A stretch of 32,300 bases of DNA from Bacteriovorax sp. UBA1852. Lineage in GTDB: Bacteria; Bdellovibrionota; Bacteriovoracia; Bacteriovoracales; Bacteriovoracaceae. A program made the position numbers and the translations under genes. Under the pieces are notes generated by a model that was not told the DNA's origin, searched no databases, and worked only from the letters and a program-made list of their open reading frames with translations. This document shows, one piece after another, positions 15,218 through 23,109 of this stretch (positions are counted from its first letter, which is position 1; each line of letters opens with the position of its first letter). The DNA is taken from positions 957-33,256 of the forward strand of contig DDIK01000140.1 of NCBI GenBank assembly GCA_002338505.1. Direction: 5' to 3'.

Positions 15218-15931
15218 ATGGGTAATAAAACAAAAAAGCTAAGCAATGTACTTCACTTTGATCGAAAGCGTGGAAAGAAGTCACATACTTTTTCCAATAA
15301 GCAGAAAAAAGAGAATGAAACGATCATCAAACTCATGCTACGCGCTCTGAAAGTAAAAGACGAGTACACGTATGGACATAGTGTGAGAGTTGCTCACTTC
15401 AGTATCATTACTGGAGCTGAGATGAAACTCTCTTCTCAAGAGATGTATGATCTAGAACTATCAGCCTTATTTCATGATTTAGGAAAAATTGGTGTTCCAG
15501 AACAAGTACTTAACAAGCCCTCTCGCCTTGACGAAGATGAGTTCAACACAATGAAGCTTCACCCAGAACAAAGTTATGAAATTTTAGAAGGCATCCCATT
15601 TTTTAGTGATATTGCAAAGTTCGCAAGACATCACCATGAAAGATACGATGGCCGAGGTTACCCATCAAAACTTAAGGGTGATGATATTCCTCTTGCATCA
15701 AGAATAATTCTAGTTGCAGATACATTTGATGCCATGACATCTACAAGAGCATACAGAAAAGGTTTACCTTACCAGGTTGCCTATGATGAGTTAATGGAAT
15801 TTTCAGGATCACAATTTGACCCTATGATCGTGGAGCACTTCATCAGTGCAATGAAGAAAGAAGAGCTCAAGGCAAACAAAACTTTTAATCTTTCACTTCT
15901 TAACGGTGATTTCAATAAAGAGGCTGCTTAA
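15218..15931 (+). CDS. HD-GYP domain cyclic-di-GMP phosphodiesterase
   Basis: Cytoplasmic protein of 237 aa that should hydrolyse cyclic di-GMP. After a basic 35-residue N-terminus the HD-GYP domain fills the rest, with all expected residues: H54 in HSVRVA, the HD pair H86-D87 in FHDLGKIG, H115 in HPEQS, H139-H140 in HHHERYDGRGYP (the GYP loop), and D168 in ADTFDAMTSTRAYR. No receiver or sensor domain is attached, so control is probably transcriptional or through partners. It is transcribed alone, from a sigma-28-type promoter, linking c-di-GMP breakdown to the motile phase (inference). TTTGGAT seven bases before ATG 15218 is the likely ribosome site. Its stop lies in a hairpin shared with the convergent CheA-like gene. 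Confidence 0.93.
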   Translation: MGNKTKKLSNVLHFDRKRGKKSHTFSNKQKKENETIIKLMLRALKVKDEYTYGHSVRVAHFSIITGAEMKLSSQEMYDLELSALFHDLGKIGVPEQVLNKPSRLDEDEFNTMKLHPEQSYEILEGIPFFSDIAKFARHHHERYDGRGYPSKLKGDDIPLASRIILVADTFDAMTSTRAYRKGLPYQVAYDELMEFSGSQFDPMIVEHFISAMKKEELKANKTFNLSLLNGDFNKEAA

Positions 15932-15946
15932 TAACTAAGCCGCCTC
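15920..15946. terminator. Hairpin shared by two convergent stop codons
   Basis: An 11-bp stem with one mismatch (GAGGCTGCTTA / TAAGCCGCCTC) and loop ATAAC spans the last codons and stops of both the HD-GYP and CheA-like genes, whose products both end in Glu-Ala-Ala. The plus strand lacks a T-run; the minus strand is followed by TTTATTG. It is likely a bidirectional, rather weak terminator or a 3'-end stabiliser. Confidence 0.6.
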
Positions 15947-18469
15947 ATCTACATTATCATTTTGCAATTCTTTCACTTCACTTCTCTTATGCATCTCTTT
16001 GTAGTTTTCAAATATATATCCATGATCAAGAACATTTAGAGTACTAGCGTCCACAAAGACTGTTCCAGAAATCTCTTCTCCGTTTCCAAAGACAGTATCA
16101 ACCTTCTCTTTTGAGCAAACAATATCGACAATTTCACTTACTACGAGTCCTAGTTTTTTATCGTTTCTCTCCAAAACAAGAACCTTAAAGTCCTCTTTAT
16201 CAGTAAAAAGAAAATCATTATTCTCTAAGAAAAGATCAACAAGAGGTAAGAAACTATCTCTATAGCGATATATTGGGAGGTCTCCACTAAAAGATATTTC
16301 TTCGGTCTTAAACTCTTCAAGTCTATTAATTGCATCTAAATCTATACAGTAATTAGAATTATCATTAATCTTTATTTTAATAAATTCACTTTCTAACTCT
16401 TGCTCTACATCTTGATTGATTTCATGGAGATCTGCATCTTGCTCAAGAACCTGAATATTTGCAAAAGCTGCGACCTTCTCTAGATCGAGAATTAGAGCCA
16501 TCTCACCATCTCCAACTAACGTAACTCCTTCAAATAAAACGTTATTATTAGAAAGCTTCTTGACTAATTTTTTGACAACGACTTCTTCAATATCGAGAAC
16601 TGAGTCAACAACGAGACCGTAATGAAATGACTCATCTTTAAGTATCACAATACTAGTATTCTTTAGCTCTTGATTGACGTGAGAATCGAAGCTTGATCTA
16701 AGATCAACAACCGCTAGAAGAGATTCGTGGTGGCGAAGAACATATCCTTCACCGAGCTCCTCAATCATGGCCAATGACTTTTCAACATCTATAACCTCAG
16801 AAACATTATCAAGTGGAATTGCGAATTGATTTTCATTAATATTAACCATTAATGAGTTTATTATTAATACAGATCGTGGAATTGGTATAGTCATTACAAA
16901 CGTCGTACCTTTACCAAGACGAGAATCAATAGTGATTTTACCATTAATTGACTCAATAGAGTTCTTTACCATATCCATACCGACACCTCTTCCCGAAATA
17001 TCAGTTACTTCACTTGCCGTGGAAAAGCCCGAGTCAAAAATGAGACTTAGGATTCTTTGATTACTCATCTTATCAAGTTCTTCTCTAGTATAAAGTTCTT
17101 TCTCTATAGCCTTTGCCTTTAGTCTTTCTTTATCTATACCATTTCCATCGTCTTTTACTTTAACGATGATATTATCTGCTTCAATATAAGTATCTATCTG
17201 GAGATCACCCTCTTTATCTTTTCCTATCTCTAGTCTTCTTTCGATTGTTTCAATACCATGATCTATTCCATTACGAACAAGGTGAACGAGAGCATTGGAA
17301 AGAACCTTCCCAACAGATGTATCAATCCGTAACTCCTCACCAATGACACGAAGTTCGACATCTTTACTTAACTTCTTACTAGAATCTCTTACAACTCTTT
17401 TCAGTGGCCTATAAATACTCGCCATAGTCACTTTACGCATTTCAGAAATCTGATTTTGTAACTTTGAGCTCACTTTATGCATCTCATCTAGTGTATCAGA
17501 GAGGACATCAACGTCTCTGTCACCGTGATACTTTGTTTCTATTTTCGCTACGCTTTTTAAGATCATATTTCTAAGAACCGTCATCTCTCCACTTAGCTCC
17601 ATAAATTCATCGAGAAGCGAGACTTGAATACCTAGTTTTTCATCTTCAACCTTTTTTTCTGTTACGATCTCATTTTTATCTTCATCACTTTCAGACTTAG
17701 AGTGCATCTGAGCATCTGAAAGAGCAAATATTTTTAAATCTTCAGTTATATCAAACTCGTAGGCTTCACCTTTGCTTATATCATCATACATTCTCTTTAA
17801 GACATCGAGTCCTTTCAACATAGCATCAATGATATGATTATTAACCTTAATGTCTCCATGCTTCAAACTACTAACAAGCTCTTCATACTCGTGAGTAAAC
17901 TCGGGAAGAGATTGAAGCCCTACACAAGAAGCAGTTCCTTTGATTGTATGAAGCAGTCTGAAATATGTATTAAGACAATTAATATCATTCGGGGAGTCTT
18001 CCAGCTCTAGGATTAACTCTTCAATTTCATCGAGCATCGGAGTTGATTCGTCAACAAAAGAGCTTATCATTTCACGCTCTTCCTCAAGATGTTTTAAATG
18101 TCTTTCGCTATCAACTCTTATGTGTTCTAACAACTCGACTTGATCAAATGGCTTCTGGATAAACTTAGAAATCTTAAGTTCCATACCCTTAAGTGCCATC
18201 TCTTTATTATAAAATCCTGTGACCATAAAGAATGGAATAAAAATATCTTTCTCTATAATTTTTTCTCTAAATTCTAGCCCTGTCATCTCAGGCATTTTAA
18301 AGTCACTAATAATTGAAATGATATTATTTTTATTCTCTATAATATATTCAATTGCAACTTCAGGATTTGTAAAAGTTTGAACAGTATGTCCAAGATCTTG
18401 AATACTAGACTGATATAATTCCAATATTATAGATTCATCATCAACACATACAATTTCATATTTTTTCAT
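15935..18469 (-). CDS. Hybrid CheA-type histidine kinase: REC-Hpt-kinase-CheW-CheW
   Basis: Soluble sensor kinase of 844 aa. Domains in order: receiver 1-120 (acidic D10-D11, phospho-acceptor D56 in SDFKMP, K106); Hpt about 130-240 with phospho-His H174 in LLHTIKGTAS; CheA dimerisation 275-345; ATPase 350-530 with N-box HLVRNGIDHGIE, DDGNGID and GFSTASEVTDISGRGVGMD; CheW-like domain 535-665; second CheW-like domain about 690-815; charged tail. There is no CheY-binding P2 domain. A receiver at the N-terminus is unusual for CheA. Its second CheW domain shares RLEEF and IRYRD/YRYRD-type motifs with the CheA at 26540-29323, so the two are paralogues. It follows the Hpt-REC gene by seven bases. 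The phosphate flow is not deducible. Confidence 0.92.
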   Translation of the reverse strand: MKKYEIVCVDDESIILELYQSSIQDLGHTVQTFTNPEVAIEYIIENKNNIISIISDFKMPEMTGLEFREKIIEKDIFIPFFMVTGFYNKEMALKGMELKISKFIQKPFDQVELLEHIRVDSERHLKHLEEEREMISSFVDESTPMLDEIEELILELEDSPNDINCLNTYFRLLHTIKGTASCVGLQSLPEFTHEYEELVSSLKHGDIKVNNHIIDAMLKGLDVLKRMYDDISKGEAYEFDITEDLKIFALSDAQMHSKSESDEDKNEIVTEKKVEDEKLGIQVSLLDEFMELSGEMTVLRNMILKSVAKIETKYHGDRDVDVLSDTLDEMHKVSSKLQNQISEMRKVTMASIYRPLKRVVRDSSKKLSKDVELRVIGEELRIDTSVGKVLSNALVHLVRNGIDHGIETIERRLEIGKDKEGDLQIDTYIEADNIIVKVKDDGNGIDKERLKAKAIEKELYTREELDKMSNQRILSLIFDSGFSTASEVTDISGRGVGMDMVKNSIESINGKITIDSRLGKGTTFVMTIPIPRSVLIINSLMVNINENQFAIPLDNVSEVIDVEKSLAMIEELGEGYVLRHHESLLAVVDLRSSFDSHVNQELKNTSIVILKDESFHYGLVVDSVLDIEEVVVKKLVKKLSNNNVLFEGVTLVGDGEMALILDLEKVAAFANIQVLEQDADLHEINQDVEQELESEFIKIKINDNSNYCIDLDAINRLEEFKTEEISFSGDLPIYRYRDSFLPLVDLFLENNDFLFTDKEDFKVLVLERNDKKLGLVVSEIVDIVCSKEKVDTVFGNGEEISGTVFVDASTLNVLDHGYIFENYKEMHKRSEVKELQNDNVDEAA

Positions 18470-18476
18470 ATTACAC

Positions 18477-19412
18477 CTATGGAAATAGTTTTTGAGTTAA
18501 CTCAACTAACCCCTTAACTTCTTCTTTTATTAATTTAACTTCTTTGTCACGACCAGCTTGTATTAAGAGTTTTTCCTGATTCGCAAATTGGTACATAACG
18601 TAATCAATACTTTTCTCCAAAACCTTTTTCGCATGTACGTTTTTTAAGATACTGTCTGTTAAAGTCAGGACGACCTTGTCATCAAAAGGCTTTTCTAAAA
18701 AATAGTGAGCTCCTGAGTTAAGACCGGCTACCACGGCATCCTTTGTTACATATCCAGATATGAAAACAATCGGTATTTGAAAACCTATCTTTTCGATTTG
18801 TTTAAGCATTAGTAAACCATCAACTTTAGGCATTTTAATATCAGACAATATCAAATCTGGCTCATCATCTGTTATTGCTTCAAGGACCTCTTGACCATCA
18901 AAAAAAGTACGTACACGGATACCTCGAGAAACTAAAACTTCCTCAAGCAATTCTACTATTGTAGGTTCATCATCAACGACATAGACGTAACCATTATCTT
19001 TATCCTTATTTTTGTCTTTGGTACGCCTAATATTGACAGTTGTTACACTAGAGCTATTATTAGTTGTTTTTAATACCTTTGGACTTTCAAAACTTTCTAC
19101 ATATTCAAATGTAATATTATCATTCTCAAAAAATTTCCTCGAGGTATCAACGCCACGTAAAAAGTAATCAATTGATCCTTCAGGAAAGCTTTCTTCAACC
19201 CCTGATAGAAGTGTTTCTAATTGATGGAGATGTTCTTGCAACTTTAGAATACCAAACATACCACTTGCACCTTTGAGACTATGGAAGGCGCGAAATACTT
19301 TATTATAACAAGCTTTAAACTCAAGACCATTGTCATAGTCGAGTAGAGCTTCCTCAGCTTCATCTAATAACTCGGTTGCCTCTATTATAAAATTTTCTTT
19401 CAAGTCATCCAC
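18477..19412 (-). CDS. Hpt-REC phosphorelay protein
   Basis: Cytoplasmic protein of 311 aa. An N-terminal Hpt domain has phospho-His H44 in VFRAFHSLKGASGMFG. A short polar linker with a Lys/Asp cluster (residues 129-140) leads to a receiver with acidic D147-D148, acceptor D191 in LSDIKMPKVDG, and Lys in LEKPF. The last about 60 residues are helical. It can act as an intermediate between the two CheA kinases and other receivers (inference). I start it at GTG 19412 because GGGGG lies seven bases upstream and the product begins MDDLKENFIIEA, normal for Hpt proteins; the longer ATG at 19442 overlaps a promoter-like element and has no ribosome site. It is cotranscribed with the REC-CheA gene and divergent from the ABC1-like kinase. 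Confidence 0.88.
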   Translation of the reverse strand: MDDLKENFIIEATELLDEAEEALLDYDNGLEFKACYNKVFRAFHSLKGASGMFGILKLQEHLHQLETLLSGVEESFPEGSIDYFLRGVDTSRKFFENDNITFEYVESFESPKVLKTTNNSSSVTTVNIRRTKDKNKDKDNGYVYVVDDEPTIVELLEEVLVSRGIRVRTFFDGQEVLEAITDDEPDLILSDIKMPKVDGLLMLKQIEKIGFQIPIVFISGYVTKDAVVAGLNSGAHYFLEKPFDDKVVLTLTDSILKNVHAKKVLEKSIDYVMYQFANQEKLLIQAGRDKEVKLIKEEVKGLVELTQKLFP

Positions 19413-19432
19413 TATCAATCCCCCTTGTTTAC

Positions 19433-19458
19433 TTATCGACATTTATGTATTCTTTTTA
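19433..19458 (-). promoter_or_regulatory. Weak sigma-28-like promoter before the Hpt-REC gene
   Basis: On the minus strand TAAAAAGA, 10 bases, then GTCGATAA (7/8 to the FliA -10). The -35 keeps only TAAA and the spacer is one base short. RNA would start near 19425, giving a leader of only about 13 bases, so the case is suggestive only. Confidence 0.3.
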
Positions 19459-19477
19459 AAGTATTTTGGAGTATTTA

Positions 19478-20932
19478 ATGATTGAGTATTTTGATTTAGA
19501 ATCTTTATATCAAAACAGAAGTGGTCAGAAGTTTATAAAGAAAGTGATCAACTCTAGAGGTGCCTCTGGACAAAAGGTTGTTCAATTAATTGACTCTAAC
19601 GAAAACGTAGAGTTAAAGAGTGATAAACAAGTTATTAATTACTGTACGGAAACGCTCAAGAACCACAAAAAACTCTTTGGACAATTAGAAAAAGTTTCAA
19701 AACAGTATTTAGCTGGCTCAATGGCATACGTCTTTAAGGCAAGAATCTCTGGAATTGAAGACTGGGTCGCGATAAAAGTGCTTAGAAAAGATATTGAAGA
19801 GAAAATTGAAAAGGAACTTAAGACATCAAGTTTCCTATCTAAAAACTTAAACGGTATTTTTAATTCTGACAAATTTAGTCAACTCGAGAAATTTTCATCT
19901 ACGTTTATTAAAGATCTTATACTCGAATGTAATTTAATTGATGAAGAAAAAAATCAAAGGACGTTTAAAAGATTACTTAAAGACATGAAGCATATTGCGG
20001 TACCTGCAATACATGGTGATTATTCTTCAAAGAATATTCTTTGTTACGAATGGATTGAACCAACATTAAAGTCTATCGATTATTCAAGATTGAATATGAG
20101 TAAGCGAAATGAACTCTCTCATGAATTAAAATCAATTTTTATTACGAAGGCCTTAAGGTCAGGTATAGTTCAAGAAGATAGTAACCCAGCTAACTTTATC
20201 TACTCAAATGAGAAATTATACTTCATTGACTTTGGAAAAGTTTTTAAAATTCCACTTCGACTTCGAATAGCCTTGTGCTATTTCATTTATAAGATTCGCA
20301 ACGATGAAGAGATTGATTATATATATCACTATGGTCTTTTAGGTTATGATATATCTCTAATGAATTCAATTAAAGAATATCTACCGGCCATAACAGAAAT
20401 TTTACTATCACCTTTCCTTTCGCCTCATTTAAAAATGGAGGCATGGGATGTTTCAGAGAAGCTCAAAGTACTTCTTGGTGAATCTGTATGGATACTGAGA
20501 TCTGCAGGATCCTATGACAACTTCAAATTAACTCGCTCCCTTCTAGGCTTCTTCAAGGTATTAAATCATCTCGATGTTAATATTAGTTGTAAAGTTGAAA
20601 TAGAGGAATTATTTCAAGACTACCTCGAAGACTTCACTATTTTAGATACGAGAAACAAAAAACCTGACTATAGTTACAATAGCGTTTTAGATCAAAGAAA
20701 AATTGAAATTCTAGTCAACACAAAAGGAGGAAAAAAGACAAAAGTCACACTTCCAATTCGTGCACTATACTCACTCAAAGAATTTATATCTCATGATATT
20801 TATAAAAATATAAAGTCCGAACAAAGTGATATTTCTTTGATCATAAAAAGTGGACTTAACGCTAAGCCTGGAGATGTAATACTTGACTCTAAACTAAGAG
20901 AAAAATCATTTAAAATTAAGGTGACTCTTTAA
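19478..20932 (+). CDS. Divergent ABC1/UbiB-like atypical kinase
   Basis: A 484-aa protein with the core of the ABC1/UbiB/ADCK protein-kinase-like fold: Ala-rich loop LAGSMAYVFKARI (78-90, family form AAASIAQVHRA), catalytic-type K100 in VAIKVL, an acidic helix LECNLIDEEKNQRTF (149-163), the VPAI ... YEWIEP region (175-194), QEDSNPANFI (232-241, family HADPHPGN; D234 and N239 kept), and DFG 251-253. The N-terminal KxGQ motif of true UbiB is not seen, and there is a long C-terminal extension. ABC1 proteins normally support quinone biosynthesis; no such genes are near, and it sits divergently beside chemosensory genes. GGAG six bases before ATG 19478 sets the start. Its end overlaps cheR by 17 bases tail-to-tail. 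Confidence 0.75.
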   Translation: MIEYFDLESLYQNRSGQKFIKKVINSRGASGQKVVQLIDSNENVELKSDKQVINYCTETLKNHKKLFGQLEKVSKQYLAGSMAYVFKARISGIEDWVAIKVLRKDIEEKIEKELKTSSFLSKNLNGIFNSDKFSQLEKFSSTFIKDLILECNLIDEEKNQRTFKRLLKDMKHIAVPAIHGDYSSKNILCYEWIEPTLKSIDYSRLNMSKRNELSHELKSIFITKALRSGIVQEDSNPANFIYSNEKLYFIDFGKVFKIPLRLRIALCYFIYKIRNDEEIDYIYHYGLLGYDISLMNSIKEYLPAITEILLSPFLSPHLKMEAWDVSEKLKVLLGESVWILRSAGSYDNFKLTRSLLGFFKVLNHLDVNISCKVEIEELFQDYLEDFTILDTRNKKPDYSYNSVLDQRKIEILVNTKGGKKTKVTLPIRALYSLKEFISHDIYKNIKSEQSDISLIIKSGLNAKPGDVILDSKLREKSFKIKVTL

Positions 20933-21704
20933 TATAATACCTCAAGCCATTCCAAAACATCTCTTTCATTGATATGTGATTAATTCTCTCGCCATTCCCT
21001 AGGATTAGAACTCCATCTTCTTTTAGAGATAAAACAACATTATCAACAGCTTTTTGTTTATCTGTATTATCAAAGTAAATTAAAAGGTTTCTAAGGAAAG
21101 TAATATCATACTCAGATCTGTTTAGCCCCGCACTTAATATATTGAGTGCTTTGAAATTGATTTTCTCTAATAAACTCTCTATCGGAAAATACTTATTACC
21201 ATTAAGTACAAAGTTTTTTGAAATTTGTTCTTCACTTAATCCTCTCTGTAGATCAAATTTGAAGTAACCATTCTTAATAGAATGCTCTAAGGCGCTCTCA
21301 TCAATATCCATCGCATCAATTCTGTTGAGTTTGTGCTTAAGATCATTCTCACAAATCGTCATTGCTATACTATAAGGTTCTTGACCAGTACTTGCAGGAA
21401 GAGAGAGTATGTTTGCTTTCATATGATTATTTTCTAATATCTCTAAGAGAAATTTAAACGGTAGAATGTCTCTATAAAAAGCAGTTTCATTATTCGTTAC
21501 CAGTGAGATGGCTACTCTCTGTGCTGTTGGATCGCTTAATATCTTTTTTACCTCAGTCTCTGAGAGCTTATCAATTTTAAAGTATTGTTTTAGTGCTATT
21601 AATCTCTTTGTGATCAGATGGTCATTCTCTGGACTAAGTTCAATTCCTGTTAAAGACTTAACAATGGTTATAAGATTATTTTCTTCAGTCAAGATCAAAT
21701 ACAA
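20916..21704 (-). CDS. cheR: Chemoreceptor methyltransferase CheR
   Basis: Transfers methyl groups from S-adenosylmethionine to glutamates of chemoreceptors, here presumably the soluble MCP nearby. Of about 260 aa, the N-terminal helical domain contains RLIALKQYF and TNNETAFYRD (family TTNETxFFR). The SAM-binding domain shows ASTGQEPYSIAM, DIDESAL and the late motif ITFLRNLLIYFD. No ATG is available at the start: the frame begins TTG TAT TTG ATC TTG ACT, so translation must use one of three TTG codons (21704, 21698 or 21692), coupled to the overlapping cheY stop at 21685. The 5' limit is therefore uncertain by up to four residues. Confidence 0.9.
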   Translation of the reverse strand: MYLILTEENNLITIVKSLTGIELSPENDHLITKRLIALKQYFKIDKLSETEVKKILSDPTAQRVAISLVTNNETAFYRDILPFKFLLEILENNHMKANILSLPASTGQEPYSIAMTICENDLKHKLNRIDAMDIDESALEHSIKNGYFKFDLQRGLSEEQISKNFVLNGNKYFPIESLLEKINFKALNILSAGLNRSEYDITFLRNLLIYFDNTDKQKAVDNVVLSLKEDGVLILGNGERINHISMKEMFWNGLRYYIKESP

Positions 21705-22047
21705 GTTCTAGTTTATCAAATAGGATATCACTAGTGAATGGCTTCATGATATATTCCACGGCACCAAGACTCAGCGCTTTCTTTATGTGATCAGGCTTGT
21801 TTTCAGTTGTCATCATGACAATTGGTGCCTCAGAGATTGATTCATTCTTATTTTTTTCTAAAAACTCAGGTCCTGTCATTACTGGCATATTCCAATCAAG
21901 GAGAATAAGATCAATTTCATTGGCAGAAATCTTATCTATTGCATCCTGTCCGTTTTCTGCCCAGATAGCTTTGTGACCTTTCTCATCTAGCATTTGCGAG
22001 ACCATCATATATATTGCTTTTGAATCATCTACTACTAAAACATTCAT
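21685..22047 (-). CDS. Single-domain response regulator, CheY-like
   Basis: A lone receiver domain of 120 aa: acidic pair in VVDDSK, phospho-acceptor Asp53 in LLDWNMPVMTG, Thr in MMTTEN, and the switch lysine in YIMKPF. It has no output domain and presumably carries phosphate from a CheA to the flagellar switch or another target, or acts as a phosphate sink. ATG 22047 has GAGGG eight bases upstream. It lies three bases after the scaffold-like gene and overlaps cheR by 20 bases, in the middle of the che operon. The name CheY fits structure and context, but the motor link is inferred. Confidence 0.9.
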   Translation of the reverse strand: MNVLVVDDSKAIYMMVSQMLDEKGHKAIWAENGQDAIDKISANEIDLILLDWNMPVMTGPEFLEKNKNESISEAPIVMMTTENKPDHIKKALSLGAVEYIMKPFTSDILFDKLELVFDLD

Positions 22048-22050
22048 TAC

Positions 22051-23109
22051 TTATCCCTCTCTTACTAAGTTTAATGCTGATTTCAGTTGTGCAATACAAC
22101 CAATATACGAATTCTTAATTGCTGGAGCTTCAAAAATAATATCTTCTTCTTCACCGGCGTCAATTCTTTCTCTTATTTCCCAAAGTACGTTCATCGTCGT
22201 ACCTAGGGTTGAGATATGTTCCTTTGCCCACTTGTGAACAAACTCTTCTTCTCGTTTAAATAATAAATCAATCATAATCTCCCAAATATCAACAAGTTTA
22301 CAAAACTTATTTGCATTAGATATTGAGGCGACTCCTTTGATGACATATAACTCTCTATAAAGTGAGTTTAAATAATTTGAAACATTTTGATCTGTCTCAA
22401 CGGCCTTCTTGATCATTTTTTCAATCTTTAGTATCTTTTTGTGTTTTTTAAGAGAATAAATCTGAGTCAACTCACCTTTCTCTTTTGTTTCTATTTTTTC
22501 AATATCTTTGACAATCTCCGATTCACTTTTCTCTGAAGACTCACTTTGAGAAAGATCGAAGTCTTCAGGATTAAAATCATCTCCCTGCAGCTCCTTCAGA
22601 GACTCAAGTGCAGCTGCCGAAATAGTACTCTCTTCTACGTTATTCTCTGCTGTAAATTGAGATTCATCAAAGTCGGCTCCTTGAAGTTCTTTCAGGGACT
22701 CAAGAGCTGCGCTACTGATTAGCTCTTCATCTTCACTATCTTTTACTTGCTCATGACCAGGTTTTTCATTCGATTCTGTCATTTCAGAAAATAATTTAGA
22801 CTGTTCCTTAAGCTTATTTGCATCAAGGAGGTTTTCCTCGTATAAAACTTCGGCGATACTTTTTGTACTTACTATTCTATGTTCTGTAATTTTTTTGCTA
22901 TCTTCTTCATTGAGAGTACTTAATAAGTTTATTCTTTCCGTTCTTGATTTATTTACCAAAGTAACTAATTGCTCATAAGGTATGAGGTTTAGCTCAACAA
23001 TACTCTCAAGTACACTAGGAGTACTTCCTTCTTGCTTTATTAAAGCTCGTATATAATCAACTTCAGAAATTACATTGTTTTCTATGAGGAATTGGCCAAA
23101 ATTATTCAT
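22051..23109 (-). CDS. Scaffold-like protein with pseudo-Hpt and duplicated peptide motif
   Basis: A 352-aa protein not matching a named chemotaxis family. Residues 1-60 resemble the MshEN/T2SSE N-terminal fold: FGQFLIENNVISEVDYIRAL then Q26, with the spacing G-x2-L-x-x-x-N...L-x-x-Q of its 24-residue motif. Residues 110-210 are acidic and disordered, with a 22-residue motif present twice (131-152 and 163-184; core AALESLKELQG then DF). The C-terminal 225-350 looks like an Hpt helix bundle: YRELYVIKGVAS aligns with RAFHSLKGAS of the neighbouring Hpt proteins but has Tyr255 where the phospho-His should be. It overlaps cheB by four bases (ATGA) and precedes cheY by three. It may bind kinase or receiver domains without phosphotransfer (inference). 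Confidence 0.75.
   Translation of the reverse strand: MNNFGQFLIENNVISEVDYIRALIKQEGSTPSVLESIVELNLIPYEQLVTLVNKSRTERINLLSTLNEEDSKKITEHRIVSTKSIAEVLYEENLLDANKLKEQSKLFSEMTESNEKPGHEQVKDSEDEELISSAALESLKELQGADFDESQFTAENNVEESTISAAALESLKELQGDDFNPEDFDLSQSESSEKSESEIVKDIEKIETKEKGELTQIYSLKKHKKILKIEKMIKKAVETDQNVSNYLNSLYRELYVIKGVASISNANKFCKLVDIWEIMIDLLFKREEEFVHKWAKEHISTLGTTMNVLWEIRERIDAGEEEDIIFEAPAIKNSYIGCIAQLKSALNLVREG
22558..22719 (-). repeat. Duplicated 66-bp coding motif
   Basis: Two copies at 22654-22719 and 22558-22623, 30 bases apart, encoding ISSAALESLKELQGADF... and ISAAALESLKELQGDDF.... Protein identity is high while third codon positions have diverged, so the duplication is not recent and the peptide is under selection. 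A short helix plus acidic tail suggests a docking motif. Confidence 0.8.
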
